Positions 28,528 through 38,610 are shown, counted from the first letter of the stretch. The stretch: 44,419 nt of DNA from Bdellovibrionales bacterium (GCA_007128005.1 SKYF01000165.1:1-44419); one strand, 5' to 3'. Translations and numbers: made by a program. Notes: generated by a model not told the origin, from the letters alone.

Positions 28528-29523
28528 CTAGCTCTCCTTGGGCAATGACACTCTAAAGCAGGCTCCGCCCAATGGAGACCGACCTAGGCTGACAGACCCA
28601 TTATGAGCCTCAGCACACATTTTCACTGAAAACAATCCTAGTCCTCGCCCCTGCCCCTTAGAGCTCTTAAAGGGTGCAAAGACCTGCTCCTTTTCTACCT
28701 CTCCTATGCCAGGACCATTGTCATGCACTTCCACCAAGAAAGAGTCAGGGGCCTTAATTAGATGTACTTCAATTAAGCCCTGCTGTTCAAGGACAGCTTC
28801 TGATGCATTGAGGACTAAGTTGATCAGCATCTGTTGAATGAGCACTGGGTAGCTCAGATAAGGCTCTGGGGACTCCCCCAGGCTGTCCATTATTTTCACC
28901 TGAACTCCTCTTGTGTCCAACTGGTAGGACAGTAGACCGGCAACTTCTCTGGTCAGTTCGCGCAGATTGACAAAACTCTTTTCCCCAAAGGAGTTCTGTT
29001 CTCCCACATGGCGCATCTGATGGGCGAGCTGAGTCAAACTGTCCAAGCCCTTCAAAAGGCGCTCCACCTCAGATAGAAGAGGGTCTGGAGAGGTTGCCGA
29101 AGAAGCTTCTGGTGGCTGGTCCATAAGGCCTCTGAGCCTTTCAGCAATAAAGTTCATCGATTGTAGAACGTTGTTGTAGTCATGGGCTATGGAAGCCAGT
29201 GACAGTCCGGTTAGAGCCTGGGGCTGTGATTTCATCAGCAGCTTTTGGTTGGCTTGCAGTTGATGGCGAGCCCTCTGCCGGGAGATCAGACAGGACAGCA
29301 GTAGGCCAAACAACAGAATGGCTCCAAAGGCTGCCAAAGTCGTCGCCTGGGGGCCTTTGCGTATATTAAATTCATCAATAGTTTCAATGACTTCAGTAGC
29401 ATCGACGATCCACATATTACCCCAATAAAGGGAGGTAAAAGACAGTATGAAAAAAATGCCCGCAATAAGTAGGGCGGGAACAAGGGCTGGGATGACTAGG
29501 GTCTTAACGTGTTGTCTGCGCAC
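28528..29523 (-). CDS. membrane sensor histidine kinase
   Basis: Two TM segments; H-box SIAHDYNNVLQSM; N-box LINLVLNASEAVL; DNGPGIG; GRGLGLFSVKMCAEAHNGSV. Confidence 0.87.
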   Translation of the reverse strand: MRRQHVKTLVIPALVPALLIAGIFFILSFTSLYWGNMWIVDATEVIETIDEFNIRKGPQATTLAAFGAILLFGLLLSCLISRQRARHQLQANQKLLMKSQPQALTGLSLASIAHDYNNVLQSMNFIAERLRGLMDQPPEASSATSPDPLLSEVERLLKGLDSLTQLAHQMRHVGEQNSFGEKSFVNLRELTREVAGLLSYQLDTRGVQVKIMDSLGESPEPYLSYPVLIQQMLINLVLNASEAVLEQQGLIEVHLIKAPDSFLVEVHDNGPGIGEVEKEQVFAPFKSSKGQGRGLGLFSVKMCAEAHNGSVSLGRSPLGGACFRVSLPKES

Positions 29524-29660
29524 AAAAACTTTCAGCTCTTGAAATCTTGATCAAGGCCCTTGCGAACTTGAATCTTTTCGGGTTTAAGAATGGCTTATAT
29601 GAAAACTGCCCAGATATTAGCGATGGGTTCTGTTTTTGGTCAATATTTAATGGAGGTTTT

Positions 29661-30797
29661 ATGAAGAGCATCCCTCGTCAGAGTTTTCGTGAGCTGGTTG
29701 AGCACAGCCAGGCCCCAAGTGTCAGTATCTATTCTCCCATGGTGGTCGCGGGCTCTGAAGTTCAACAAAACCCCATCCGTTTCAAAAACCTTCTCAATGA
29801 GGCCAAGAAGGTCTTAACTGAAGAGCAGCAACAGATGCTGGCACCTGCTGAAAAACTTCTGGAGGATCCCATGTTCTGGCAGCACCAGGGACCAGGTTTG
29901 GCCGTGTTTTTGGCCAAAGATTTTTTTAAGTACTACCAACTCCCTATGGATGTGAAGCCCCTGGTGCAAGTCAGTCGGCACTTTCACATCAGTCCTCTTG
30001 TTCGGGTGTTCAATGAGGACGGACAGTTTTACGTCTTGTCCCTAAGCATGGGGGGGGCTCACCTGTATCGAGCCTCTCACTTTGATCTGGAGGAGATGGA
30101 GCTGGGAGCCGCCGTGCCCAAGAGCCTGGATGAGGCCTTGGAGGGGCTGCAAAAGGAAAAGGCCCTTAACTATCATTCTCAGAACACAGGTGGAGGGGCT
30201 GAGGCCGTTTACCATGGCCATGATGACCCAAATGCCCACCGCCAGGATTTATTGCGTTGGTTCAGGCCTTTAGCTCAAGAAGTCAGAAGACTGCTCAATG
30301 AACAGGGAGGTGGTCCCTTGGTCTTGGCAGGGGTGGAGTATCTGCACCCCATTTTTAGAGAGGCCATAGATTACAGTGGTCTTACGGATACAGCTGTGAT
30401 GGGTTCAATTGAAGAAATGTCAGAAAAGGAGCTTTTGGAGAAGGCCTGGCCCTGTGTAGAAGAAGTGATCAAGTCCAGGGAGATGGCCACCTTGGAGAGA
30501 CTAAATAATTTATCGGGGTCGGGTAAGACCTCTGAGCAACTTGAGGAAGTAGTCAAGGAGTCTCTGCAGGGCCGTGTGGACACCTTGTTTTTGAGTCAAG
30601 AGCATCAGGTTTGGGGTCAGTGGCAGGAAGAATCTGAACCAAATAATTTTTCCTTTGAAACTGCCAACCCGCCTGCAGCTGAGGAGTTGATGAATCTGGC
30701 CGCCATTCACACTATCCGTAAAGGCGGTAAAGTGCATGTTGTGGCCCCAGAGCAGATGCCTAGAGGGGCTGGGATGGCAGCCCTGTTTCGCTACTGA
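29661..30797 (+). CDS. bacterial archaeo-eukaryotic release factor-like (baeRF) protein; start placed at ATG 29661
   Basis: SVSIYSPMVVAGSEVQQNPIRFKNLLNEAKKVL and GPGLAVFLAKDFFKYYQLP N-terminal pattern, C-terminal eL30e-like region; SD TGGAGG. Confidence 0.65.
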   Translation: MKSIPRQSFRELVEHSQAPSVSIYSPMVVAGSEVQQNPIRFKNLLNEAKKVLTEEQQQMLAPAEKLLEDPMFWQHQGPGLAVFLAKDFFKYYQLPMDVKPLVQVSRHFHISPLVRVFNEDGQFYVLSLSMGGAHLYRASHFDLEEMELGAAVPKSLDEALEGLQKEKALNYHSQNTGGGAEAVYHGHDDPNAHRQDLLRWFRPLAQEVRRLLNEQGGGPLVLAGVEYLHPIFREAIDYSGLTDTAVMGSIEEMSEKELLEKAWPCVEEVIKSREMATLERLNNLSGSGKTSEQLEEVVKESLQGRVDTLFLSQEHQVWGQWQEESEPNNFSFETANPPAAEELMNLAAIHTIRKGGKVHVVAPEQMPRGAGMAALFRY

Positions 30798-31903
30798 GTT
30801 TTTTCTGGAGCTTTTTCTGCCCCACCCTTGGAGAGGTCATTCACATAGACCGTGCGGGTGGGGTAGGCAAAGCCGATCCCCTTTTCGGAAAAAGTCTTAA
30901 AGAGTTCGAGATTGATGGCCTGTTGGGTGTCCATATAGGTCAAATAAATTCGGTCGCGAATATAGTAGACGACTTCAAAGTCCAGTGAGAAATCTCCGTA
31001 TTTAAAAAAGTGAGCTCGATCAAAGTGAGCCATGGGCTGCTTTTCAACAATTTTGCGCACGATCTCAGGAATTTCAGCAAGCTTATCGTAAGGGGTTTCA
31101 TAGAGGACTCCAAAATGAAAAACTGCTCGTCTCTCGTTCATACTCTGGAAGTTGCGAATTCGGCTTTGCAGTAAGTCTGAGTTGGAAAAGACCAAAAGTT
31201 CTCCGCTCAGACTGCGGACTCTTGTTGTTTTGAGCCCCACTCGCTCCACCGTTCCAGAGAAGTCTCCCACGACTAAAAAATCGCCCACTGCAAAGGGCTT
31301 GTCCAAAACGATAGTGAGAGAGGAAAATAGGTCGGAGAGAATGTTCTGCAGGGCCAGAGCAATGGCCACCCCGCCAATTCCAAGACCGGCAACTAGGGCC
31401 GTGATATTGATACCCATTTGATCCAGAGCCAACAACACCAAAAGTCCCATTAAGACAGACTTGGCAACAAAAGTCGCAAGCCCTAGAGCCGTGCCCATGG
31501 TGCGGTCATCCGGAGGGCGAGTCTCGCTGTAGACCTTCGCATAGTGATCAATAAGGCTGTTTGCCCAGATAATGATCTGTCCAAAGATGGCCAAAGTGGC
31601 GATAAGATCTATGACTTGTTGTGTTTTTTCAGGGATGGTCAAAAAATAGAGGGCTGAGTAAAGGGACAAAACAGCCAAGACCAAAAAGTATGTTCGCCTG
31701 GTCGCCGGGCGTAAGACTTTAAAGACGGGGTTTGTCTGTCGAATGGAGCCTGGTTGCCCCTCTCGTTGGAGCCAGTTGCGCGCTGACTTTAACAGGTAAA
31801 AACTCACAAGAAAAACCAAAAGCGCAACAAGCCAGGCCCAGATGCTGTTACCGGACAACTGATAGTCTTTAGACCATTGGTAATAGTTTAAAAGTGGCTC
31901 CAT
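30791..31903 (-). CDS. MscS-family mechanosensitive ion channel; likely ATG start at 31903
   Basis: GLGIGGVAIALALQNILSDLFSSLTIVLDKPFAVGDFLVVGDFSGTVERVGLKTTRVRSLSGELLVFSNSDLL. Confidence 0.93.
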   Translation of the reverse strand: MEPLLNYYQWSKDYQLSGNSIWAWLVALLVFLVSFYLLKSARNWLQREGQPGSIRQTNPVFKVLRPATRRTYFLVLAVLSLYSALYFLTIPEKTQQVIDLIATLAIFGQIIIWANSLIDHYAKVYSETRPPDDRTMGTALGLATFVAKSVLMGLLVLLALDQMGINITALVAGLGIGGVAIALALQNILSDLFSSLTIVLDKPFAVGDFLVVGDFSGTVERVGLKTTRVRSLSGELLVFSNSDLLQSRIRNFQSMNERRAVFHFGVLYETPYDKLAEIPEIVRKIVEKQPMAHFDRAHFFKYGDFSLDFEVVYYIRDRIYLTYMDTQQAINLELFKTFSEKGIGFAYPTRTVYVNDLSKGGAEKAPEKTQ

Positions 31904-31928
31904 CTGGTACACACCTTTCTGCTAAAAA

Positions 31929-32843
31929 TTAAAGGGGAGAGCCTAATAGGTCTTCCCTCAGATGCACGGGTTGAAAGCGTTTTTGAGCGCCTTCAGTTTC
32001 TTCAATCTCGCAAGCACAGTAACGATCATCGTGGGTCAAGAAAACCAGCCACTGTTCGGCAACAGCTCGCTGGTAGAGTTTGCGCTTTTCATCAATCAAC
32101 AGTTCGGGAAAGCGGTCATAACCCATCGTGATGGGCAAGTGGACCCAATGACGGCCAGGAATAAGATCCCCAGCATAAAAAATCCTTCTCGTCCTCCCGG
32201 TAAAAAGACTGTGCATTTGCCCGGGAGTGTGACCGTCGGAATAAATAAACTCTAAACATGGGTGAACCTCAGGGGGCAAAACCCCTTCTGGAGCCATTGG
32301 ACCCGAAACCAGGTGAAGTCGGCCACTGGCCTCAAGCTTGTCTGTGAGCCCGGGGATAAAGGAAGCCCTATCTCTGGGGTGGGGACTTAGAGCTCTCTGC
32401 CAGGCCTGCTCACCCACCAAATACTTTGCTCGCGGAAACAACAGTCGGTCCTGGCCATTTTCAATCTCCCGATAGGTGGGCAGAAGTCCCCCTGCATGAT
32501 CAAAGTGCAGATGGGAGAGAATTACGCAGTCGATATCTTCCTCTTTGAGGCCAAGGCTTTGAATGTTTTCGAGGAGTTGATGTTGATCAGGCTTTTGCAC
32601 TCCGAAGCGCTGGGCGAGTTTGGGCTCAAAAAAAGCCCCGATCCCCGTTTCACACAGAATCCGGAAGCCTTGGATTTCCACCAGGAGAGCTCGGCAGGCG
32701 AGGAGGATACGCCCCTGATCATCGGCCGGGCACCACTTTTCCCAGATGGCTCTTGGGGCGTTGCCAAACATGGCCCCTCCATCTAAGCGCTGGGGGTTGC
32801 CCTCTATGGATGTGACACGAAAATCAGCTGATTCTTGCTGCAT
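31929..32843 (-). CDS. MBL-fold metallo-hydrolase
   Basis: SHLHFDHAGG (HxHxDH) and downstream SDGHTPGQM / FYAGDLIPG. Confidence 0.9.
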   Translation of the reverse strand: MQQESADFRVTSIEGNPQRLDGGAMFGNAPRAIWEKWCPADDQGRILLACRALLVEIQGFRILCETGIGAFFEPKLAQRFGVQKPDQHQLLENIQSLGLKEEDIDCVILSHLHFDHAGGLLPTYREIENGQDRLLFPRAKYLVGEQAWQRALSPHPRDRASFIPGLTDKLEASGRLHLVSGPMAPEGVLPPEVHPCLEFIYSDGHTPGQMHSLFTGRTRRIFYAGDLIPGRHWVHLPITMGYDRFPELLIDEKRKLYQRAVAEQWLVFLTHDDRYCACEIEETEGAQKRFQPVHLREDLLGSPL

Positions 32844-32904
32844 AGCCCCTTAATACCATTTTGGGTCTCAAAGTAAATGTTTAAAGAAGCCAACATATTA
32901 GGTC

Positions 32905-32933
32905 TTGAGGAAGCTAAAGCAATGCGCCATACT
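32905..32933 (+). promoter_or_regulatory. putative promoter of the dps-like gene
   Basis: TTGAGG, 17-nt spacer, CATACT, 24 nt before the ATG. Confidence 0.3.
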
Positions 32934-32957
32934 GCGCGCTGAAAGAAAGGAGCATTT

Positions 32958-33428
32958 ATGCAGCCCAATATTGGTATTAAGGAGTCCGACCGTAAAACCA
33001 TTGCTGAGGGAGTGAGCCGAGTTCTTGCCGACAGCTACACCCTCTACCTCAAAACTCATAATTTTCACTGGAACGTCACCGGGCCCATGTTTCAAACGCT
33101 TCATGCCATGTTTGAGCAGCAGTACACTGAGCTTGCGGTGGCTGTGGATGATATTGCCGAGAGAATCAGAGCGCTTGGAGAGTTTGCCCCCGGCACCTAT
33201 ACAGAATTTGCCAAACTCAGCTCTGTTAAGGAAGCCAGTGGAGTGCCCTCAGCTCGTGAAATGATTGGTCAATTGTTAGAAGCCCATGAGACGGTGATTC
33301 GAACTGCTCGTGAGGTGATTCCCCACGCCGATAAGGCCAACGATGAGGCCACCTTAGATCTTCTCACTCAGCGCATTCAGCTCCATGAAAAGACTGCTTG
33401 GATGTTGCGCAGTCTGCTTGAGGAGTAG
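32958..33428 (+). CDS. dps: Dps-family ferritin-like DNA-protection protein
   Basis: [60 protein letters not shown]. Confidence 0.92.
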   Translation: MQPNIGIKESDRKTIAEGVSRVLADSYTLYLKTHNFHWNVTGPMFQTLHAMFEQQYTELAVAVDDIAERIRALGEFAPGTYTEFAKLSSVKEASGVPSAREMIGQLLEAHETVIRTAREVIPHADKANDEATLDLLTQRIQLHEKTAWMLRSLLEE

Positions 33429-33438
33429 GTCCCACAGC

Positions 33439-34452
33439 CTATTGGGCGATCTTTACCAGTCGACGAAGAGCAGTCTTGCGCAGGAGCATATTTTGGCTGG
33501 CCTGGGGAATATCCTCCAGGCTCAATGTCTCCTCAACAAAAGACTCTAGGTTTTTGGGTTTCCACTGTTGGGCTAAAAGCTTCCAGAGTTGAAGCCGCAA
33601 GGGCCGAGGAGTGTTGTTGGAGCTAATGCCTAGAAGGCTGACCCCTCGTAAAATAAAGGGCATCACCGTCATGTTGAGGTCACTGCCCCCAGCCAAGCCC
33701 ACACAGGCAATATTGCCCCAAAGTCCAATATGCCGGCTGAGTCCAGAGAGCAGTTCTCCTCCCACATTGTCGATGGCTCCGGCATAGAGAGCCTTTTCTA
33801 GGGGGCGGTGGCCAAAGTTAAGTGCATTGGGGGAGAGCACTTCAGCGGCCCCTAAATTTAATAAATTTTGTCTTTGGTCGGCTTTTCCGGAAACGGCAAT
33901 CACCTCGTAGCCTCTCTGTGCCAAAATAGAAACCGCAAAACTGCCCACTCCTCCGCTGGCTCCGGTGACCACAATAGGTCCCTTTTCCGGAGTCTGGCCG
34001 TTTTCTTCCATACGATATAGACTCAGGGCTGCTGTGAATCCTGCAGTCCCCAAAATCATGGCCTCTTGTGAGCTTAAGGTCTGGGGAAGCGCAACCACAG
34101 AGCTTTCAGGGGCTCGGACAATTTCTGCAAAGCCCCCATCTTGGTCCTCGCCCAGCCCACAGCCAGTGATAAGTACCTTTTGTCCCAGCTGAAACTCACT
34201 GCTGTGGCTTTCGATAACTTCTCCAGCCACGTCGATGCCCGGGATAAGGGGGTATTTTTTAAGAATAGGGGCTTTGCCAGTGACGGCCAGAGCATCTTTG
34301 TAGTTCAGGGAGGAGTACTCAGCTCGAATCACCACCTGACCTGGCTCCCCTGGCTTTTGACCAATTTGGTCGGAGTGCAAGAGTTCAATGGAAGCCGGAG
34401 CTTGGTCAAGGGCGTGAAGGCGCAATGCTTGGAAGGGTGATTTCATCCTCAA
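33439..34452 (-). CDS. YhdH/AcuI-type quinone oxidoreductase (acrylyl-CoA reductase-like, MDR family)
   Basis: SSLNYKDALAVTGKAPILKKYPLIPGIDVAGEV, VTGASGGVGSFAVSIL. Confidence 0.88.
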   Translation of the reverse strand: MRMKSPFQALRLHALDQAPASIELLHSDQIGQKPGEPGQVVIRAEYSSLNYKDALAVTGKAPILKKYPLIPGIDVAGEVIESHSSEFQLGQKVLITGCGLGEDQDGGFAEIVRAPESSVVALPQTLSSQEAMILGTAGFTAALSLYRMEENGQTPEKGPIVVTGASGGVGSFAVSILAQRGYEVIAVSGKADQRQNLLNLGAAEVLSPNALNFGHRPLEKALYAGAIDNVGGELLSGLSRHIGLWGNIACVGLAGGSDLNMTVMPFILRGVSLLGISSNNTPRPLRLQLWKLLAQQWKPKNLESFVEETLSLEDIPQASQNMLLRKTALRRLVKIAQ

Positions 34453-34485
34453 GGGTTTAGCACAACTTCACTCTTCAGACATGGA

Positions 34486-35580
34486 TTAGCGTTCGATGCG
34501 AAATTTTTTTCGCAATTCGATCGAGCCGCCGATTTTGGCGTGAGCGGTATAGGTTCCTGGAAGCCGTCGCAGTTGAGGTCGGGGCTCTGTGGATTTTATC
34601 AGGTGTCCGTTGGGAAGGGTGATGGTCCACTCGTAGAGTAGCTCGCCGGGGTCTTCTTGGGGGACCTCTGCGCTAAGTGTGACTTCCCTTGCGGACTGGG
34701 AGATGGGAACAGTGAGATGGAGGTCTGACAGGTGAGCCACTTGCGTGACGACGGCGTGAAAGGCCTGCCGGGCCACTTGACGGCTGAGGGCTGGCCGGGG
34801 GGCTTCGCCCTCCACTGGCGGATAGAAGTTGGGATCCAGAGGATGAGCTCGCCAGTCGCAGTGGATATGGGAGCGGTAGAGTTGGTAAAAGCTGGCCCCA
34901 TGTTCTAAACAGAGTTGGGCGAGAGTTTGCAAATCAGCGCCGGGAGAGTGAAAGTCGAGGGCATCCCCGTAGGTATGACGTGACCAGCGGGCTCCTCCCA
35001 CTCGTCCATTGTGGCCGGGACTTCGGTAGGCACTGGTGACTAAAATGGCCTGACCCAGTCGATTGCGGATCTCCTCAATGGGCAGCAGAGCTTGATTGGA
35101 ATAGAGGCCAAAGGCCCCCCGTCTGAGCCAGAGCAGTTCTGAGATCTGAAAATGAGGTGAGAGCCTGAGGTCCTCGGGCCAGCGTCCGATATCGAGCAGT
35201 CGCGAGGGGGGGCGGTATTGGTGAGGATCAAAACTGACTGGAAAGCCGGGATCTTGGTAGGGGTTCAGGTAGTGAAAGTCCCCGGCTTGAGGGTGTCTTT
35301 CCTGAACTTCGGTCTTGTCAAGGGTCTCAAGGCAGAGCCCCTGTTCATCTGGGCCGGGAAAACAGGCATAATCCACTTGGGGCAGGGGGAGAGGAGAAAG
35401 GCTGGGGGAGTCATCGGGTGCAGTGGGTGGATAGGCCTCATCTGGGCTATTTTCACTCTCCTGCCCCTGCTCGCCCCTAGGCGGGAGCTGAAGCTGGCTG
35501 GAGCTTTCGACGTCCATAGGAGCACAGCGGAGCAGCAGCCCTGCTGTGAGCAGGACTGTAAGGACCTTCACTTTTCTCAT
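34486..35580 (-). CDS. peptidase M15A-type (YcbK-like) putative lipoprotein; likely start at 35580
   Basis: VTSAYRSPGHNGRVGGARWSRHTYGDALDFHSPG and SHIHCDW zinc-ligand pattern; N-terminal LLTAGLLLRCAP. Confidence 0.72.
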   Translation of the reverse strand: MRKVKVLTVLLTAGLLLRCAPMDVESSSQLQLPPRGEQGQESENSPDEAYPPTAPDDSPSLSPLPLPQVDYACFPGPDEQGLCLETLDKTEVQERHPQAGDFHYLNPYQDPGFPVSFDPHQYRPPSRLLDIGRWPEDLRLSPHFQISELLWLRRGAFGLYSNQALLPIEEIRNRLGQAILVTSAYRSPGHNGRVGGARWSRHTYGDALDFHSPGADLQTLAQLCLEHGASFYQLYRSHIHCDWRAHPLDPNFYPPVEGEAPRPALSRQVARQAFHAVVTQVAHLSDLHLTVPISQSAREVTLSAEVPQEDPGELLYEWTITLPNGHLIKSTEPRPQLRRLPGTYTAHAKIGGSIELRKKFRIER

Positions 35581-35686
35581 AAATAGAGTATGCTGCCTCA
35601 TACTTCATATGGACAAGCAAGGCCCTGGAGATCGGCTATTGAAGGCTGCTGGATTTAGACTATAGTCTGGGGTAAGGGGAGTCATT

Positions 35687-36289
35687 ATGGTGGATTCAAA
35701 AGTAGATGGGGAAGATTTTAAGGGCTTTGGGCCCGTTTTGAATGAGCTCATCAGGGCTCGGCGCACCCTTCAAGTATTTACGCCGGCACCCAACGATCCG
35801 GAGTTGATAGAAAGAGCCCTGGAGCTTGCCCTATGGGCTCCTAACCATCGGCTGACCTTTCCGTGGCGTTTTGTTGTGGTGGAAGATTCAACTCGCCAGA
35901 GGCTGGCAGATTTGGCCCTTGAACTCAAAAGGGCAGAGTCCAGCCAGAAGCTGTCAAAGGCTCAGGAGCTTGCCATTCGCAATAAAATACTAGAGCCAGC
36001 AGCTCTTGTAGGCCTGGGCTGCTTGAAAAATGCAGACCCTCTTGTTGAGCGGGAAAACTATGCCTCAGTGGCCTGCGGGGTGCAAAACATCAGTCTCTAC
36101 CTCTGGTCGCAGGGATGGGGCAGCAAATGGGGCACTGGGGCCCTGACCCGCCAGCCTCAGGTCTATGAGCTGTTCAATTGGAACCCTGACCAGGTAGAAA
36201 TTGTGGGTTTTTTGTGGGCAGGCCCTTATGACCGCTCTCCGAGGGTGCCCGAGCGCCCCTCCCTCGATCAATTTCTCGCTCGAGTTTGA
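35687..36289 (+). CDS. nitroreductase family protein
   Basis: RARRTLQVFTPAPNDPELIERALELALWAPNHRLTFPWRFVVVED. Confidence 0.87.
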   Translation: MVDSKVDGEDFKGFGPVLNELIRARRTLQVFTPAPNDPELIERALELALWAPNHRLTFPWRFVVVEDSTRQRLADLALELKRAESSQKLSKAQELAIRNKILEPAALVGLGCLKNADPLVERENYASVACGVQNISLYLWSQGWGSKWGTGALTRQPQVYELFNWNPDQVEIVGFLWAGPYDRSPRVPERPSLDQFLARV

Positions 36290-36678
36290 GGAGAAGGAGG
36301 CCTGAGTTGAGCCACTGCTTTGAGGGGGGCAGGGACCTCAGTCATCTGGAGCTTCATTTCCTCAACCAGACGGGTTTTGGAAAAGCCCTTCTGTTTTATG
36401 GAGGAAACAAGCTCAAGTAGAGGGGCGTATTTGTAGGTCAGGTGCTTACCGGCCACTTGCAATTCAAAGGCGGATCGAGGAAGAGCTTTCAGTCGCGAGA
36501 CCTTGGAGATTGGAGCTTCATCTACGCCCAGGGTGAGGCCCCTGTGGTCAAAGGTCAGACACAGTAAGAAGCCGGCCCAATCCAAACTGACACCCATTTG
36601 GGGCATGGCAGCTACTGTACGTGGAGCATCCGTGCGTGCAGAAAAGTTTTGATTTTCAATTTGCAGTTGTATGGGCAT
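36268..36678 (-). CDS. hypothetical protein; start placed at ATG 36678
   Basis: GGAGG SD 7 nt before the ATG; 3' end overlaps nitroreductase by 22 nt. Confidence 0.6.
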   Translation of the reverse strand: MPIQLQIENQNFSARTDAPRTVAAMPQMGVSLDWAGFLLCLTFDHRGLTLGVDEAPISKVSRLKALPRSAFELQVAGKHLTYKYAPLLELVSSIKQKGFSKTRLVEEMKLQMTEVPAPLKAVAQLRPPSPQTRARN

Positions 36679-36881
36679 GGGAAAACCTCCGTTCATCGAC
36701 CTCGACCTTAAGCGCAAATTTAATCCCAACCCGAGACAAGATCAATTGGCTTTAACAGGGGGTCCAGCTGTGGTCTGGTTCTTCCTGGCAAATCTTCAGT
36801 TTGACCCAAATATCTGCGACATTAAGGTGTGTGAGAATGCGATTCGGGGGAAATTTAAAAACGGGCTTGAGGGGAGGTTCT

Positions 36882-37562
36882 GTGGGACTCAGACGCTTTG
36901 GAATTTTATTGGCTTTTTTAGTTACCTCTCCTTCAATTGTTTGGGCCCAGATGGCCCCTCGCCCCAACGTCGAGATGCGGGGTGTGGCGGGAAGCCTTGG
37001 GGGAGGCTACACCGACTTCTATGTGATTTCGCCTGCGCAGAACTTCAAATTGGATCGGGGCGTATTTTTGGCTGGAGCCGGTGAGAGGGGATTTAATTTT
37101 CTAAACCTTTATCTGACCTTTACCTTAAGCATGATGATTGCCGAGGGAGTGACCAACTACGACTACACGACTTTGAACAACCAAAACTACACTGCGACTG
37201 ATGTTCAGTTCCGCAGCAATATGCTTGAGGCCAACCTGGGGCTTAAGTTTAAGTTGATCGACAACTACTGGGTGAGGCCCTACGCCGAAGCGGGCGGGAT
37301 TGGTGGATACCATGAAGTCTCATACACCAACAAACAGGCGGAGCTCAGTGCCCAAGGTTCAGATTTTAAGCGCAAGGACGCGATCATGGGTGGAGGGCAC
37401 TACAAAGAGTTCGGGATTGAAGTGGACTTTAGTGAGGCCTTTGGCATCAAGGTCGCAGCTCGATTTTCAGAGTTTGAAACTAAGAAGCTAGAGACCTTGG
37501 CCAATCAGCCCATTCGGTTCAAAGCGGAGACCTACTATCTTTCGGCGCTTCGCAGTTTTTAG
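36882..37562 (+). CDS. outer-membrane beta-barrel-like protein; likely GTG start at 36882
   Basis: SD AGGGGAGG before GTG; signal peptide MGLRRFGILLAFLVTSPSIVWA; alternating beta-strand pattern, C-terminal YYLSALRSF. Confidence 0.7.
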   Translation: MGLRRFGILLAFLVTSPSIVWAQMAPRPNVEMRGVAGSLGGGYTDFYVISPAQNFKLDRGVFLAGAGERGFNFLNLYLTFTLSMMIAEGVTNYDYTTLNNQNYTATDVQFRSNMLEANLGLKFKLIDNYWVRPYAEAGGIGGYHEVSYTNKQAELSAQGSDFKRKDAIMGGGHYKEFGIEVDFSEAFGIKVAARFSEFETKKLETLANQPIRFKAETYYLSALRSF

Positions 37563-37573
37563 CGGCGCAGTTT

Positions 37574-37759
37574 TTAACGTCGTAGCTTTTTCCTAGCATA
37601 GCGACTTTCGTAGCGTAGATAGAGAATTGCAGCGCCTGCTAGGAACAGAACTAGGACGCTGAGTTTTAAAAGTGCACTCTCAGGAACTGTAGGACTAACG
37701 AACCATGCTCCAGCTAGCAATGCAAAAGGCTTCATTTCGTATATTAAAGTTGGCAGCAT
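37574..37759 (-). CDS. small single-pass membrane protein
   Basis: 61-aa ORF with hydrophobic helix LLKLSVLVLFLAGAAILYL followed by a basic tail. Confidence 0.4.
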   Translation of the reverse strand: MLPTLIYEMKPFALLAGAWFVSPTVPESALLKLSVLVLFLAGAAILYLRYESRYARKKLRR

Positions 37760-37887
37760 ATGAATAATCCCCCTTTTAACTCATACTACACTGGACCAAA
37801 GTGAAATGGAAATTTTTTTGTTTACATGTCTCAAACTAAGACATAGAGCTGTCTAATGATTTTTCAGTAGAAAAGGAGATTGACGCT

Positions 37888-38601
37888 TTGAAAGCTTTAA
37901 AAACCGAGAATTTAGGTTCTCTTGAGGTGTTGAGCACTGAAGCTGTCAGTCCGGACTCAAGGTCTTTAACGATCATTTTATTCCATGGCTTTGGAGCCAA
38001 TTGCCACGATCTCTTTCCTCTCAGTCAAGAGGTGAGGGTGCCTGCAAAAACCCAGTGGATTTTTCCCAACGGTCCCCTTGAAGTGGAGATCGGCCCTGGC
38101 TTTTACGGCCGCGCCTGGTTTCCCATTGATATGAAAGAGCATCAGCTGGCTCAGGCTCAGGGCCGCCAAGTAGACTACTCGACCAAGAGCTCAGCAAGAA
38201 TTCTTCCCGCCCGAGATAGAGCTTTAAAAATGTTAAAGGCCTTGAACCGGCCCATGGATCAAGTGGTCTTGGGAGGCTTCAGCCAGGGCGCGATGTTGGC
38301 CTTAGAGCTCACGTTGAGCTTGCCTCAGCCCCCCAGAGGCGTGGTCTTGCTTTCGGGCACGCTGATTGATCAGAGTTCTTGGGCTGAGAGAGCTCAGCGC
38401 CACCCAGGCTTGAGCTTCTTTCAAAGCCACGGGACAAAGGATCCCGTCCTTCCCTATTCCGGAGCCCAGGGCTTAGAGGAGCTCTTAAAATCCGCTCAAT
38501 GGCAGGGGAATTTGGTATCCTTTTCCGGAGGCCACGAAATCCCATTCACCGTGATCAAATCCCTCTCCCAGTTTCTCGGCGGGCTTTCGCCCTCTAGTTA
38601 A
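37888..38601 (+). CDS. alpha/beta hydrolase (phospholipase/carboxylesterase family)
   Basis: LFHGFGANCHDLFPL, GGFSQGAMLALEL nucleophile elbow, SHGTKDPVLPY, GGHEIP; TTG start after AAAGGAG. Confidence 0.87.
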   Translation: MKALKTENLGSLEVLSTEAVSPDSRSLTIILFHGFGANCHDLFPLSQEVRVPAKTQWIFPNGPLEVEIGPGFYGRAWFPIDMKEHQLAQAQGRQVDYSTKSSARILPARDRALKMLKALNRPMDQVVLGGFSQGAMLALELTLSLPQPPRGVVLLSGTLIDQSSWAERAQRHPGLSFFQSHGTKDPVLPYSGAQGLEELLKSAQWQGNLVSFSGGHEIPFTVIKSLSQFLGGLSPSS

Positions 38602-38610
38602 GAGGGGGGG

